DNA from: Ignavibacteriales bacterium
Lineage (GTDB): Bacteria; Bacteroidota; Ignavibacteria; Ignavibacteriales; Ignavibacteriaceae
Length of the DNA: 5,890 nt
Assembly: GCA_020061995.1 (NCBI GenBank)
Contig: JAGUXE010000194.1
Coordinates: 1 to 5,890 of the forward strand
Direction: 5' to 3'
Under the pieces are notes generated by a model. That model ran no database searches, was not told the origin of the DNA, and saw only the letters and a list, made by a program, of their open reading frames with translations. Shown here in pieces: positions 1 to 5,890 of the stretch. The position numbers were made by a program, and so were the translations under genes. Position 1 is the first letter of the stretch, and each line of letters opens with the position of its first letter.

Positions 1-876
1 AAGAATCACTTTTAGCAAAAGTTGTAATGAGTTCTCCATTTCGTCTTTCAAAAAGTAATTAAGTTCTTTAATAGAAGTATGAAATTTCCCTGCCATTGCA
101 TGTCTCATAATAACAATAGCTTTTTCTTTAATAAAATTAAAATCGTTCTCAATAAGGTGTAAAGCTTGTTGAATATTACCTTCAGAAAAAGGGGCAACAT
201 CAGATGCGGTTTGACAATCTATGCCAAAAGAATTGGTTAACACATTTATAATATCATCATTAGATAATGGTTGAAAGTCAATCGTCCAACATCGAGATCT
301 TATAGTCTCTCTCAATTTTGTAATATCGTGTGTCGTTAAAATAAATAGATGTCCTGGAGGAGGTTCTTCCAAATTCTTCAGAAGTGCATTTTGCGATTCT
401 TCATTCATTTCATGGGCATCAGAAATCAGTATTATCCTGTTTAAAATGTTGTCGTATGACATGGAAACAAACTTATTTATCTCTCTTATACTATTAATTT
501 TTATAACATTCGCATCTTGAATTTGAAGTTTGTAATATGGATTTTCTTTTTTCTTCATAACTTCAGATTTTATGTTTTTAATCTGGGATTCAGTGAGCTT
601 ATCAAATGGACCATCTGTTTTATTCTCACTCTTCCCTTTCGGGAGTGGGAAAATAAATTTCATAATCGGTTCTGTGAATCGAGAGCTAATTGTTTCGGAA
701 GTGTTGTCATTCTGATGATTGAGAAGAAAAGAAAAACGGATAGCAATAAAATCTTTACCGACTCCATTACTCCCGTTAAATATCAATGCCTGTGGTTTTT
801 TATCGGAGAATAAAAAACCTTCAAGAATATTGGTTACATTACTTTGTCCGTAAATTCCGTCCCATTTATTTGACAT
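1..876 (-). CDS. holB: DNA polymerase III subunit delta-prime (clamp-loader AAA+ ATPase), 3' end cut by window edge
   Basis: This is the clamp-loader subunit that helps open the beta sliding clamp and place it on primed DNA. The frame is open from the ATG at 876 to base 1, giving 292 residues; the C-terminal collar part lies outside. Seen: a P-loop GSNGVGKD (residues 35-42), a Walker-B-like stretch IILISDAHEM (148-157) followed by N158 to P174 with the family's NALLKNLEEPP motif, and the SRC arginine-finger motif (194-196). The start is the only sensible one, because an in-frame TGA lies four codons upstream; no Shine-Dalgarno is visible. Two oddities: the usual Thr/Ser after the P-loop lysine is Asp42, and the cysteine zinc module normally found between Walker A and B is absent, replaced by about 50 residues with a FIFPLPKGK motif (74-82). 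It is the last gene seen of an operon with the M23 and DUF2795 genes. A generic AAA+ clamp-loader paralogue (DnaX-like) is less likely. Confidence 0.9.
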   Translation of the reverse strand, partial: MSNKWDGIYGQSNVTNILEGFLFSDKKPQALIFNGSNGVGKDFIAIRFSFLLNHQNDNTSETISSRFTEPIMKFIFPLPKGKSENKTDGPFDKLTESQIKNIKSEVMKKKENPYYKLQIQDANVIKINSIREINKFVSMSYDNILNRIILISDAHEMNEESQNALLKNLEEPPPGHLFILTTHDITKLRETIRSRCWTIDFQPLSNDDIINVLTNSFGIDCQTASDVAPFSEGNIQQALHLIENDFNFIKEKAIVIMRHAMAGKFHTSIKELNYFLKDEMENSLQLLLKVIL

Positions 877-911
877 AAAAAATATTAATCATTGGCATAG
901 TTATGAATGAA

Positions 912-1133
912 TTAAAATTCATCCTCATTATAGAAAAAGTCTTCATCGGTGGGATAATCAGGCCAAATATCTTCTATAGATTCATAAGGTTCTTCAGAAT
1001 CCTCTAATTCTTTTAAATTTTCAATAACTTCTAATGGTGCGCCAATTCTTTCGGTGTAATCGATAAGTTCATCTTTGGTTGCTGGCCAGGGCGCATCATC
1101 AAGATAATTAGCAAGTTCAATGGTCCAAATCAT
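912..1133 (-). CDS. Small acidic DUF2795-family protein, function unknown
   Basis: A 73-residue protein starting MIWTIELANYL and ending in an acidic, aromatic tail. I recognise the DUF2795 pattern: WPATKDELIDY (16-26), GAPLEVIENL (31-40), then a YESIEDIWPDYP stretch (50-61). Twenty-four residues are Asp or Glu and only three are Lys or Arg, so it is strongly acidic. There is no signal peptide or membrane segment, so it is probably cytosolic. The ATG at 1133 is chosen over a TTG one codon upstream (1136) because a GGAG at 1141-1144 sits 7 nt before the ATG. The gene begins 12 nt after the M23 stop codon and ends 35 nt before holB, so it is almost certainly co-transcribed with both. The molecular role is not known; the charge pattern would suit a protein-binding or regulatory partner, which is inference only. 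Confidence 0.88.
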   Translation of the reverse strand: MIWTIELANYLDDAPWPATKDELIDYTERIGAPLEVIENLKELEDSEEPYESIEDIWPDYPTDEDFFYNEDEF

Positions 1134-1140
1134 CAATAAT

Positions 1141-1144
1141 CTCC
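1141..1144 (-). promoter_or_regulatory. Shine-Dalgarno GGAG of the DUF2795 gene
   Basis: GGAG lies 7 nt before the ATG at 1133 and one nucleotide after the TAA stop of the M23 gene (1146-1148). Ribosomes finishing the peptidase end almost on top of this site, which favours coupled translation. The spacing decides for the ATG over the TTG at 1136. Confidence 0.7.
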
Positions 1145-1145
1145 A

Positions 1146-2075
1146 TTAATTTTTTTTGGCTATCTGAAATAAGTCTAAATCGTCAAAGAAAAATTCTTCC
1201 GGATTCTTATTAATTCCTTTATGCAAGACTTCATAATGTAAGTGAGGGCCGGAAGATAATCCGGAATTTCCGGTTTTTGCAATTAACTTTCCTCTTGTAA
1301 TCTTCATTCCTTCTTTAACCATTGTTTTGGATAAGTGAGCATAAACTGTACGGTAACCAAAACCATGGTTCACTTCAATTGTAAGTCCAAAACCGTTTCT
1401 ACTTCCCACGAAATCAACTATTCCATCGCCCGGAGCAAAAACACTTGTACCAACATCAGTAATAATATCGATTCCATCATGCATTCTATTAATCCTTAAA
1501 ATTGGGTGATAACGAAACCCAAATCCATTAGTTCCAATCACTCCACTGCATGGTTTTATGGCAGGTAAAGCACTAAATAATTTCTCATTATTCTTTAAAG
1601 CAGTAGCAATACTTCTAAAATTGTCTTTCTCAAATTCAAATTTTCTACTTACCTCATCAATTTTAGAAAATGCTGATTCTAATTCTTTTTTATTGTTAGT
1701 TTTTAAAAAATCTATAAAATTATCGAAAGAACCGCCACCCGTTCCGATTGATCTCTCGTCACTGCTTAATGGTGGTAAATTTGCTGCTATCCTTAAATCA
1801 TTATTTGTAGTTATTAGTTTTTGTAACTGTTCATCTAAATGTTTGTACTGTTCGGTTATATCTGATATTTTTTTCTTGAGGGTGGAATTTTCTTTCCTTA
1901 AATCTGCCAAATCTTTATAAGAATTAAAAAAATGGTTATAAGCGTAGAAACCTAAAAGAACAACAACAGTCGAAACGAGAAATATTCCGAACGTTGTATA
2001 TAATAACTTCCTTTTATGATTTTGAATCTCGATAAACTGAAGTTTTGATTTAGAGAAATAATAAAATTTTTTCAT
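1146..2075 (-). CDS. Membrane-anchored M23 (LytM-type) zinc metallopeptidase
   Basis: A 309-residue predicted cell-wall endopeptidase that would cut peptidoglycan cross-link peptides in the periplasm. The N-terminus is basic, followed by one hydrophobic segment (about residues 28-46) that reads as an uncleaved signal anchor, then a charged heptad-like coiled coil (about 52-95), a Gly-rich turn GTGGG (111-115), a second helical stretch (about 117-168), and the M23 domain (about 178-295). The zinc and catalytic residues are all present: H199 and D203 in MHDGID, H247 in YAHLS, and H278/H280 in PHLHYEV. The domain therefore looks active, not a degenerate EnvC/NlpD-type activator. The ATG at 2075 has no clear Shine-Dalgarno, and a probable promoter lies so close that the leader would be only a few bases. 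It is the first gene of the M23, DUF2795, holB unit. Exact substrate bond and cellular role (division, elongation or shape) cannot be read from the sequence. Confidence 0.9.
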   Translation of the reverse strand: MKKFYYFSKSKLQFIEIQNHKRKLLYTTFGIFLVSTVVVLLGFYAYNHFFNSYKDLADLRKENSTLKKKISDITEQYKHLDEQLQKLITTNNDLRIAANLPPLSSDERSIGTGGGSFDNFIDFLKTNNKKELESAFSKIDEVSRKFEFEKDNFRSIATALKNNEKLFSALPAIKPCSGVIGTNGFGFRYHPILRINRMHDGIDIITDVGTSVFAPGDGIVDFVGSRNGFGLTIEVNHGFGYRTVYAHLSKTMVKEGMKITRGKLIAKTGNSGLSSGPHLHYEVLHKGINKNPEEFFFDDLDLFQIAKKN

Positions 2076-2087
2076 AAGACGTGCGTG

Positions 2088-2116
2088 AAGTTAAGGAAAT
2101 AGTTTTAATTTGTCAA
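2088..2116 (-). promoter_or_regulatory. Putative sigma-70-type promoter for the M23-DUF2795-holB unit
   Basis: On the minus strand a perfect TTGACA (2111-2116) is followed after 17 nt by TAACTT (2088-2093). TAACTT is a poor match to TATAAT but fits the TAnnTT core of Bacteroidetes-like -10 elements. A start point about 7 nt downstream would be near 2081, leaving a leader of roughly 6 nt before the ATG at 2075, which agrees with the missing Shine-Dalgarno. The call rests on the -35 box, the spacer and the position in the only sizeable gap of the window. Confidence 0.45.
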
Positions 2117-2156
2117 CGATTAATAATTTCAAAATTAGTCAATTAATTAACGTTGA
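2113..2156. repeat. Imperfect palindrome overlapping the putative -35 box
   Basis: On the plus strand TCAACG (2113-2118) is matched by CGTTGA (2151-2156), an exact 6-bp inverted repeat. Allowing A2119 to bulge, 2120-2124 (TTAAT) pairs with 2146-2150 (ATTAA), so 11 pairs flank a loop of about 21 nt with a few further scattered pairs. One arm covers most of the TTGACA box. This could be an operator for a dimeric repressor, or a coincidence in very A+T-rich DNA. It is not a good terminator: the stem is A+T-rich and no U-run follows. Confidence 0.35.
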
Positions 2157-2189
2157 TTTGACGCTGAAAACTCAAATTAGTTTCTGAAG

Positions 2190-3206
2190 TTATTCAAAAT
2201 CATGTTCGAAATAGTCAACACCCCGCTTAATATCGGGAATTTTACCATTTTTAATGCTTTGTGAGAGACGCTCTTGAAATATTTTTGCTGCATCATACCC
2301 GTAATGTCTTAATAAATAATGGAGACTAATAACTTCGGATATAACAGTAATATTTTTTCCGGGTAATATTGGAAGTTTGACATAGGGTATCTCAACATCT
2401 AACATCGAAATCGTCGATTCGTCGAGTCCAGTTCTTGTATAATCCCCTTCTTCGTCCCATACTTCGAGTTCTACAACGACTTCTAATCTTTTCTGAAACC
2501 TAATAGCTCTAATTCCAAACATCTTTTCAATATTTATTAATCCTAGTCCTCGAATCTCCATGAAGTGCTTAACCAAATCGGTTCCGGAACCCATAAGAAT
2601 CCCTTCCCCTTTTTTAGTTAAAATTATTACATCATCTGCAACTAATCTATGACCCCGTTCAATTAAATCAAGGGCGACTTCACTTTTACCTACTCCAGAT
2701 TTCCCTGTGAATAAAATACCTACTCCGTAAACGTCAACAAATGAACCATGAACGGAAACTTTAGGAGCAAATTGATCGTCGAGGAAATCACCTACAAAAT
2801 AAACTAATTTTGTTGTTGTTAGTGGAGTAATGAATACCGGCACATTATAAGTGTTAGCCAAATCAATAAATCCTGGAAAAGGTTTATTATTATTAGTTAG
2901 AATAATACATGGTATATCAAATTGAAAAATTCGATCTAACGAATTAAGTTTTTGTTTATCTTCAAGTTGAGCGAGATAATGCATTTCGGTATTTCCGAAA
3001 ATTTGAACTCTAGAAAATGAAAACAAATCAACAAACCCGGCTAAAGCTAAACCGGGTCTGTGCAAATTTTGTTCTTTGATACTCCTTTTGAATCCAGAAT
3101 CATCTGACAATAATGAAAGTTTGAAATTATTCTTTACTTTTTCGTAAAAATACTTCACATCAATATTTTGTTTTTTGATTATGGAACTGTCATCAAATTT
3201 TAACAT
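2190..3206 (-). CDS. hprK: HPr kinase/phosphorylase
   Basis: A bifunctional enzyme that phosphorylates a serine of the phosphocarrier HPr (Ser46 in Firmicutes) and removes that phosphate by phosphorolysis, linking metabolic state to regulation. Length is 338 residues, near the usual 310-330. An N-terminal domain (about 1-145) precedes the kinase core. Seen: the conserved VHG with H153, P-loop GKSGVGKS (168-175, K174), ADD (190-192), the signature EIRGLGLINI (217-226) and an RTG arginine, R258. These sit at a constant offset of 13 from the Lactobacillus casei catalytic residues as I remember them (His140, Lys161, Asp178/179, Glu204, Arg245), so the enzyme looks intact. The segment usually reading like PVRPGRN is PILPGKN (279-285). 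The ATG at 3206 is 6 nt after the hpf stop and has no clear Shine-Dalgarno, so translation probably depends on coupling to hpf. HPr itself is not in the window. Confidence 0.96.
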   Translation of the reverse strand: MLKFDDSSIIKKQNIDVKYFYEKVKNNFKLSLLSDDSGFKRSIKEQNLHRPGLALAGFVDLFSFSRVQIFGNTEMHYLAQLEDKQKLNSLDRIFQFDIPCIILTNNNKPFPGFIDLANTYNVPVFITPLTTTKLVYFVGDFLDDQFAPKVSVHGSFVDVYGVGILFTGKSGVGKSEVALDLIERGHRLVADDVIILTKKGEGILMGSGTDLVKHFMEIRGLGLINIEKMFGIRAIRFQKRLEVVVELEVWDEEGDYTRTGLDESTISMLDVEIPYVKLPILPGKNITVISEVISLHYLLRHYGYDAAKIFQERLSQSIKNGKIPDIKRGVDYFEHDFE

Positions 3207-3212
3207 AATTAA

Positions 3213-3509
3213 CTAATGTTGATTTCTTTTTGTTTTTAATTTTTGAATTTGTCTAATCAATTTTTCAACGGCTGCCGTTACTGATTTTGGGAAATCATCG
3301 GTGCTTTCGGTAGCTGTTAAAATCTGTCCAGGTACTTTGAGTATAATTTCTGCAGTTTTTAAACTGTTAGCAGAATTTTGAAAACTAAGGATAATGTCAG
3401 CATCCATTATTTCATCCGTATATTTATTTAATGAAGAAACCTCTGCCTCAATAAATTCCTTAAGAGTATCATGAGCCTTGAATTTTCTTGCAGTGATAGT
3501 GATTTTCAT
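3213..3509 (-). CDS. hpf: Short ribosome hibernation-promoting factor (HPF/YfiA family)
   Basis: A 98-residue protein of the family that binds the decoding region of the 30S subunit and stores or protects ribosomes during slow growth. It begins MKITITARKFKAHDTLKEFI, the classic start of the family, keeps the ATESTDDF stretch (65-72) before the second helix, and ends in a basic tail (about 84-98, rich in Lys/Arg). The length equals the single N-terminal domain of short HPF or RaiA; the C-terminal dimerisation domain of long HPF is missing. Whether it promotes 100S dimers as HPF does, or blocks them as RaiA does, cannot be decided here; dimer formation by short HPF needs RMF in E. coli, and none is seen. 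It has the best ribosome site in the window (GGGAGG at 3514-3519). It sits 13 nt after the recombinase stop and 6 nt before hprK, an hpf-hprK linkage also known from proteobacterial rpoN clusters. Confidence 0.93.
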   Translation of the reverse strand: MKITITARKFKAHDTLKEFIEAEVSSLNKYTDEIMDADIILSFQNSANSLKTAEIILKVPGQILTATESTDDFPKSVTAAVEKLIRQIQKLKTKRNQH

Positions 3510-3513
3510 AACG

Positions 3514-3519
3514 CCTCCC
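3514..3519 (-). promoter_or_regulatory. Strong Shine-Dalgarno GGGAGG of hpf
   Basis: GGGAGG ends 4 nt before the hpf ATG at 3509 and begins 3 nt after the recombinase stop codon (3523-3525). It is the strongest ribosome site in the window and suggests that hpf is translated more actively than its neighbours in the same message. Confidence 0.75.
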
Positions 3520-3522
3520 AGT

Positions 3523-4425
3523 TTAAGATTTTGGATGTGATTGTTTATAGACCTTCTTTAATCTTTCAATACTTGTGTGGGTGTAAATCTGTGTTGTAGA
3601 AAGGTTTGAATGGCCTAATATTTCTTTAATAGCTAAAAGATCTGCACCGTTATCTAATAAATGTGTTGCTGAACTATGTCTCAAAAGATGCGGGTTTTTC
3701 CTTTCAAGTGAGGTAACTTCACTCAAATATTTACCAACTATACGGTGCACAAAACGAGAATTAATTCGCTTCCCTTTCCGATTAATTAATAAATAATTGT
3801 CGCAATACGATTTTCTTGCTTCCAAGTATTTAATTATACTTGGAATGGATTTGTCTCCTATTGGAATAATTCTTTCTTTATTCCCTTTTCCTAGAACTTT
3901 TAATTGTTTACCATGCAAATCAACATTTGAAACTCGTAAATTACATACTTCAGAAACACGAAGTGAGCAGCCATACAATAATTCGAAAATAACAACATGC
4001 AAACATCCATCATAATTATCATTTGATTCTTCAGTAGCTTTATCGATATTAGTTAAAACTGCATCAAATTCATTTACGGATATGATTTCAGGAAGTTTTC
4101 GAGACACTTTCGGGTTTTTTAAATATGATATATAATTCTGTTTTATATAGTCATTCTGATGAGCAAAGCTAAAGAATCTTCTAGTAGCTGATAATCTTCT
4201 TGAAATAGTTGTTGCGGCTAATCCATCAGTATATGATTTAGCAATAAATCTTTTAACCAACTTCTGATTAATGTCATTAATACCTTCTTTGTCTTCAGAA
4301 TTACAGAATTCTAAAAATATTTTCAAATCTGTACGATATGATTTAATCGTCATTTCTGAATATCTATTCATAGATATACATTCATCAAGAAATAAATCTA
4401 TTATTTTTGATAAAGATTCGGACAT
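3523..4425 (-). CDS. xerC/xerD: Tyrosine recombinase of the XerC/XerD family
   Basis: A site-specific recombinase expected to act with a partner at dif to resolve chromosome dimers before division. Length is 300 residues, typical of Xer proteins and shorter than most phage integrases. The N-terminal SAM-like DNA-binding domain spans about 1-105, the catalytic domain about 112-295. Counting from the upstream ATG at 4428 (subtract one for this start), the catalytic set is complete: R157 in SLRVSE, K181 in GKGNKER, H247 and R250 in HLLRH, H273 in LGHSNLSTTQ, and nucleophile Y282 in IYTH. Motif spacing fits chromosomal Xer. I cannot separate XerC from XerD; the position after topA resembles Firmicutes xerC (codV) loci. 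Two ATGs abut (4428 and 4425); the second is chosen because GAGG at 4430-4433 lies 4 nt before it but only 1 nt before the first. Either start overlaps the topA stop codon, so translation is probably coupled. Confidence 0.93.
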   Translation of the reverse strand: MSESLSKIIDLFLDECISMNRYSEMTIKSYRTDLKIFLEFCNSEDKEGINDINQKLVKRFIAKSYTDGLAATTISRRLSATRRFFSFAHQNDYIKQNYISYLKNPKVSRKLPEIISVNEFDAVLTNIDKATEESNDNYDGCLHVVIFELLYGCSLRVSEVCNLRVSNVDLHGKQLKVLGKGNKERIIPIGDKSIPSIIKYLEARKSYCDNYLLINRKGKRINSRFVHRIVGKYLSEVTSLERKNPHLLRHSSATHLLDNGADLLAIKEILGHSNLSTTQIYTHTSIERLKKVYKQSHPKS

Positions 4426-5890
4426 CATTCCTCAAATTGTTCAATGACTTCAACTACGGCAGGTTCAAAGCCGCAAGTCGGGCATTTTTTAAAGCTTCCC
4501 TTTTTAGCTGTATACTTCATTTCTAGATAATTGTTATTACATTCCGGACAAGATTCGATTACCGGTTTACTCCAACTTATAAAATCACAATCCGGATACC
4601 TTGAGCATCCATAAAAGTTTCGGTTCTTCTTAGTCTTTCTTTCTATGACTTCACCTGATAAACATTTTGGACAAGGAATATTCAACGATATGTTTTTAAT
4701 AAAATCGCAATCGGGATATTTCTCACAACCAATAAATTTTCCAAATCTTCCTTTTCTAAAAATCGTTCTTGCCCCACATTTCTCACATGTTTCTCCGGTA
4801 TAATCAGGTTCAGCTGGTTGTGAATTTGCTTCTTTCATTGATTTTATATTTTTGCATTCAGGGTAATTGCTACAAGCTAAGAATTTCCCGAATCTCCCAA
4901 TTTTAATAATCATTTCACTATTGCATTTTTCACAGAGAATTTTCTCAACTGAAGTCTCAACTTTTTGTAATTCTTCATTGAACGGGAAATAGAAATCTTT
5001 CATAACAGATAAATAGTCATTTTCACCTTGAGCGATTTGATCAAGTTCTGCTTCCATTTTTGCAGTAAATCCAACATCAAAAATATGAGGGAAATATTGA
5101 ACAAGTACCCTGTTCACTTTATTCCCAAGTTCGGTGGGATACAACTTTCGTTCTTTAAGTTCAACATAATTACGATCAACGATTGTAGACACAATCATGG
5201 AGTAAGTACTTGGTCTTCCTATCCCCTTACTCTCTAGTTCTTTTATTAAAGTACTTTCAGTATATCTCGGTAAAGGTTTTGTGAAGTGTTGGGTCTGTTT
5301 TAATTCATCAATATTTAAAGAAGTACTTTTTTCAAGTCCGAGTGGAATACTCTCATTTCTAGATTCTTCTTTATCATCAGAATCATCGTTTGTTTCTGCC
5401 TGTTCAGAATAAACTTGCATAAACCCATTAAACTTAATTGCTTGACCGTATGCTTTAAAAAGATATTCATCAACCGATATCTCTACAACTGTTGTTTCGA
5501 GTATTGCCGGATTCATTTGTGAGGCAACAAATCGTTTCCAAATCAAGGAATATAATTTGAAGGAAGCGTCATCCAGAAACTCTTTTACAAATTCGGGGGT
5601 ATATTTAACTGAAGTTGGTCGAATTGCTTCGTGTGCATCCTGAACATTACTCTTTTTCTTATCGAATGAATTAGAAGTGTCAGGTAGGTATTCTTCACCA
5701 TAAACCGATTTAATATGATTGCGAAGATCAGAAAGAATTTCTTCACTTATTCTTGTCGAATCAGTTCTCATATAAGTTATTAAACCAACTGTTCCTTCTT
5801 TCCCCAGATCGATACCCTCATAGAGTTTCTGTGCGATGCCCATTGTCTGTTTAGCTCTTAATCTTAAAGCCTTTGAAGCTTCTGATTGAA
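4425..5890 (-). CDS. topA: DNA topoisomerase I (type IA), 5' end outside the window
   Basis: This enzyme relaxes negative supercoils by cutting one strand through a tyrosine. The first ATG inside the window (5843) is internal: the frame stays open to the right edge, and the 15 residues before it (QSEASKALRLRAKQT) match the family. In all 487 residues are visible; roughly 300 N-terminal residues, with the TOPRIM domain, are missing. Seen, numbered from the Met at 5843: catalytic Y24 and R26 in TYMRTDSTR (22-31), QDAHEAIRPTS (68-78), LPRYTESTLIKELE (191-204), and GIGRPSTY (207-214). A short acidic linker spans about 147-165. The C-terminus carries four C4 zinc ribbons: C304/307/324/330, C353/356/373/379, C391/394/413/419 and C432/435/454/457. 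The first three share a CX2C...CX5C form and the last is CX2C-X18-CX2C. The stop overlaps the recombinase start. topA leads the block seen here; its promoter lies outside. Confidence 0.96.
   Translation of the reverse strand, partial: QSEASKALRLRAKQTMGIAQKLYEGIDLGKEGTVGLITYMRTDSTRISEEILSDLRNHIKSVYGEEYLPDTSNSFDKKKSNVQDAHEAIRPTSVKYTPEFVKEFLDDASFKLYSLIWKRFVASQMNPAILETTVVEISVDEYLFKAYGQAIKFNGFMQVYSEQAETNDDSDDKEESRNESIPLGLEKSTSLNIDELKQTQHFTKPLPRYTESTLIKELESKGIGRPSTYSMIVSTIVDRNYVELKERKLYPTELGNKVNRVLVQYFPHIFDVGFTAKMEAELDQIAQGENDYLSVMKDFYFPFNEELQKVETSVEKILCEKCNSEMIIKIGRFGKFLACSNYPECKNIKSMKEANSQPAEPDYTGETCEKCGARTIFRKGRFGKFIGCEKYPDCDFIKNISLNIPCPKCLSGEVIERKTKKNRNFYGCSRYPDCDFISWSKPVIESCPECNNNYLEMKYTAKKGSFKKCPTCGFEPAVVEVIEQFEE
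4429..4433 (-). promoter_or_regulatory. Shine-Dalgarno GAGGA of the Xer recombinase gene, inside the topA 3' end
   Basis: GAGGA lies within the last sense codons of topA. Its core GAGG is 4 nt from the ATG at 4425 and 1 nt from the ATG at 4428. The chosen ATG shares one base with the topA TGA, giving a TGATG junction typical of termination-reinitiation. Confidence 0.6.

Noticed and set aside
517..813. 98-codon open frame on the plus strand
   Set aside because: It lies antisense to holB, whose minus-strand frame has clear AAA+ motifs. The plus-strand product is Phe-rich with no recognisable domain.
1558..1920. 120-codon open frame on the plus strand
   Set aside because: Antisense to the helical part of the M23 gene. 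Its Leu/Ser/Phe-rich product mirrors Lys/Glu/Asn codons on the other strand; no ribosome site or motif.
2161..2189. Possible terminator hairpin just after hprK
   Set aside because: The minus strand gives only about five clean pairs (AAACT with AGTTT) plus a bulge and mismatch around a 6-nt loop, and no U-run follows.
3797..4015. 72-codon open frame on the plus strand
   Set aside because: Antisense to the catalytic domain of the Xer recombinase, which explains this DNA fully.
3523..4425. Tyrosine recombinase as the integrase of a mobile element
   Set aside because: Its length and complete Xer-like motifs, its overlap with topA and the housekeeping neighbours, with no attachment-site repeats or phage genes, point to a chromosomal Xer protein.
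5028..5237. 69-codon open frame on the plus strand
   Set aside because: Antisense to conserved topA sequence, including the GIGRPSTY motif; no independent support.
4425..5843. topA starting at the ATG at 5843
   Set aside because: The frame stays open to the right edge with family-like residues, and the TOPRIM domain must lie upstream, so this Met is internal.

Overview
All recognisable genes in this A+T-rich window lie on the minus strand, so the genetic order runs from right to left. The content is chromosomal housekeeping: DNA topology, chromosome resolution, ribosome hibernation, a phospho-regulatory kinase, cell-wall hydrolysis and the replication clamp loader. I see no transposase, phage gene, CRISPR array, rRNA or tRNA. 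The best guess for the organism is a Gram-negative member of the FCB group, near Ignavibacteria/Chlorobi and less likely Bacteroidetes proper. The reasons are a DUF2795 protein of the type common in Bacteroidetes-like genomes, a delta-prime subunit that lacks the usual zinc cysteines and carries an insert I associate with that lineage, a short HPF next to HprK, and the low G+C. This placement is inference from protein character, not from a search.

Right block (about 5890 down to 2190): topA (5' part outside the window), an XerC/XerD-type tyrosine recombinase, hpf and hprK. The junctions are very tight: topA and the recombinase overlap, 13 nt separate the recombinase from hpf, and 6 nt separate hpf from hprK. 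This is very probably one transcription unit with translational coupling.

Gap (2189 to 2076, 114 nt): the only substantial non-coding stretch. It holds a plausible minus-strand promoter and an imperfect palindrome whose one arm overlaps the -35 box. No convincing terminator is visible, so read-through from hprK remains possible.

Left block (2075 down to 1): a membrane-anchored M23 metallopeptidase with a complete zinc site, a 73-residue very acidic DUF2795 protein 12 nt downstream, and after 35 nt the gene for DNA polymerase III delta-prime (holB), which runs off the left edge.

The genes touch several steps of the growth and division cycle: supercoil relaxation, chromosome dimer resolution, clamp loading, wall remodelling, ribosome storage and carbon/energy signalling. 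That they act together is not shown by the sequence. Nothing here is clearly a new system. The least understood item is the small acidic protein, followed by the unusual delta-prime and the promoter-overlapping palindrome.
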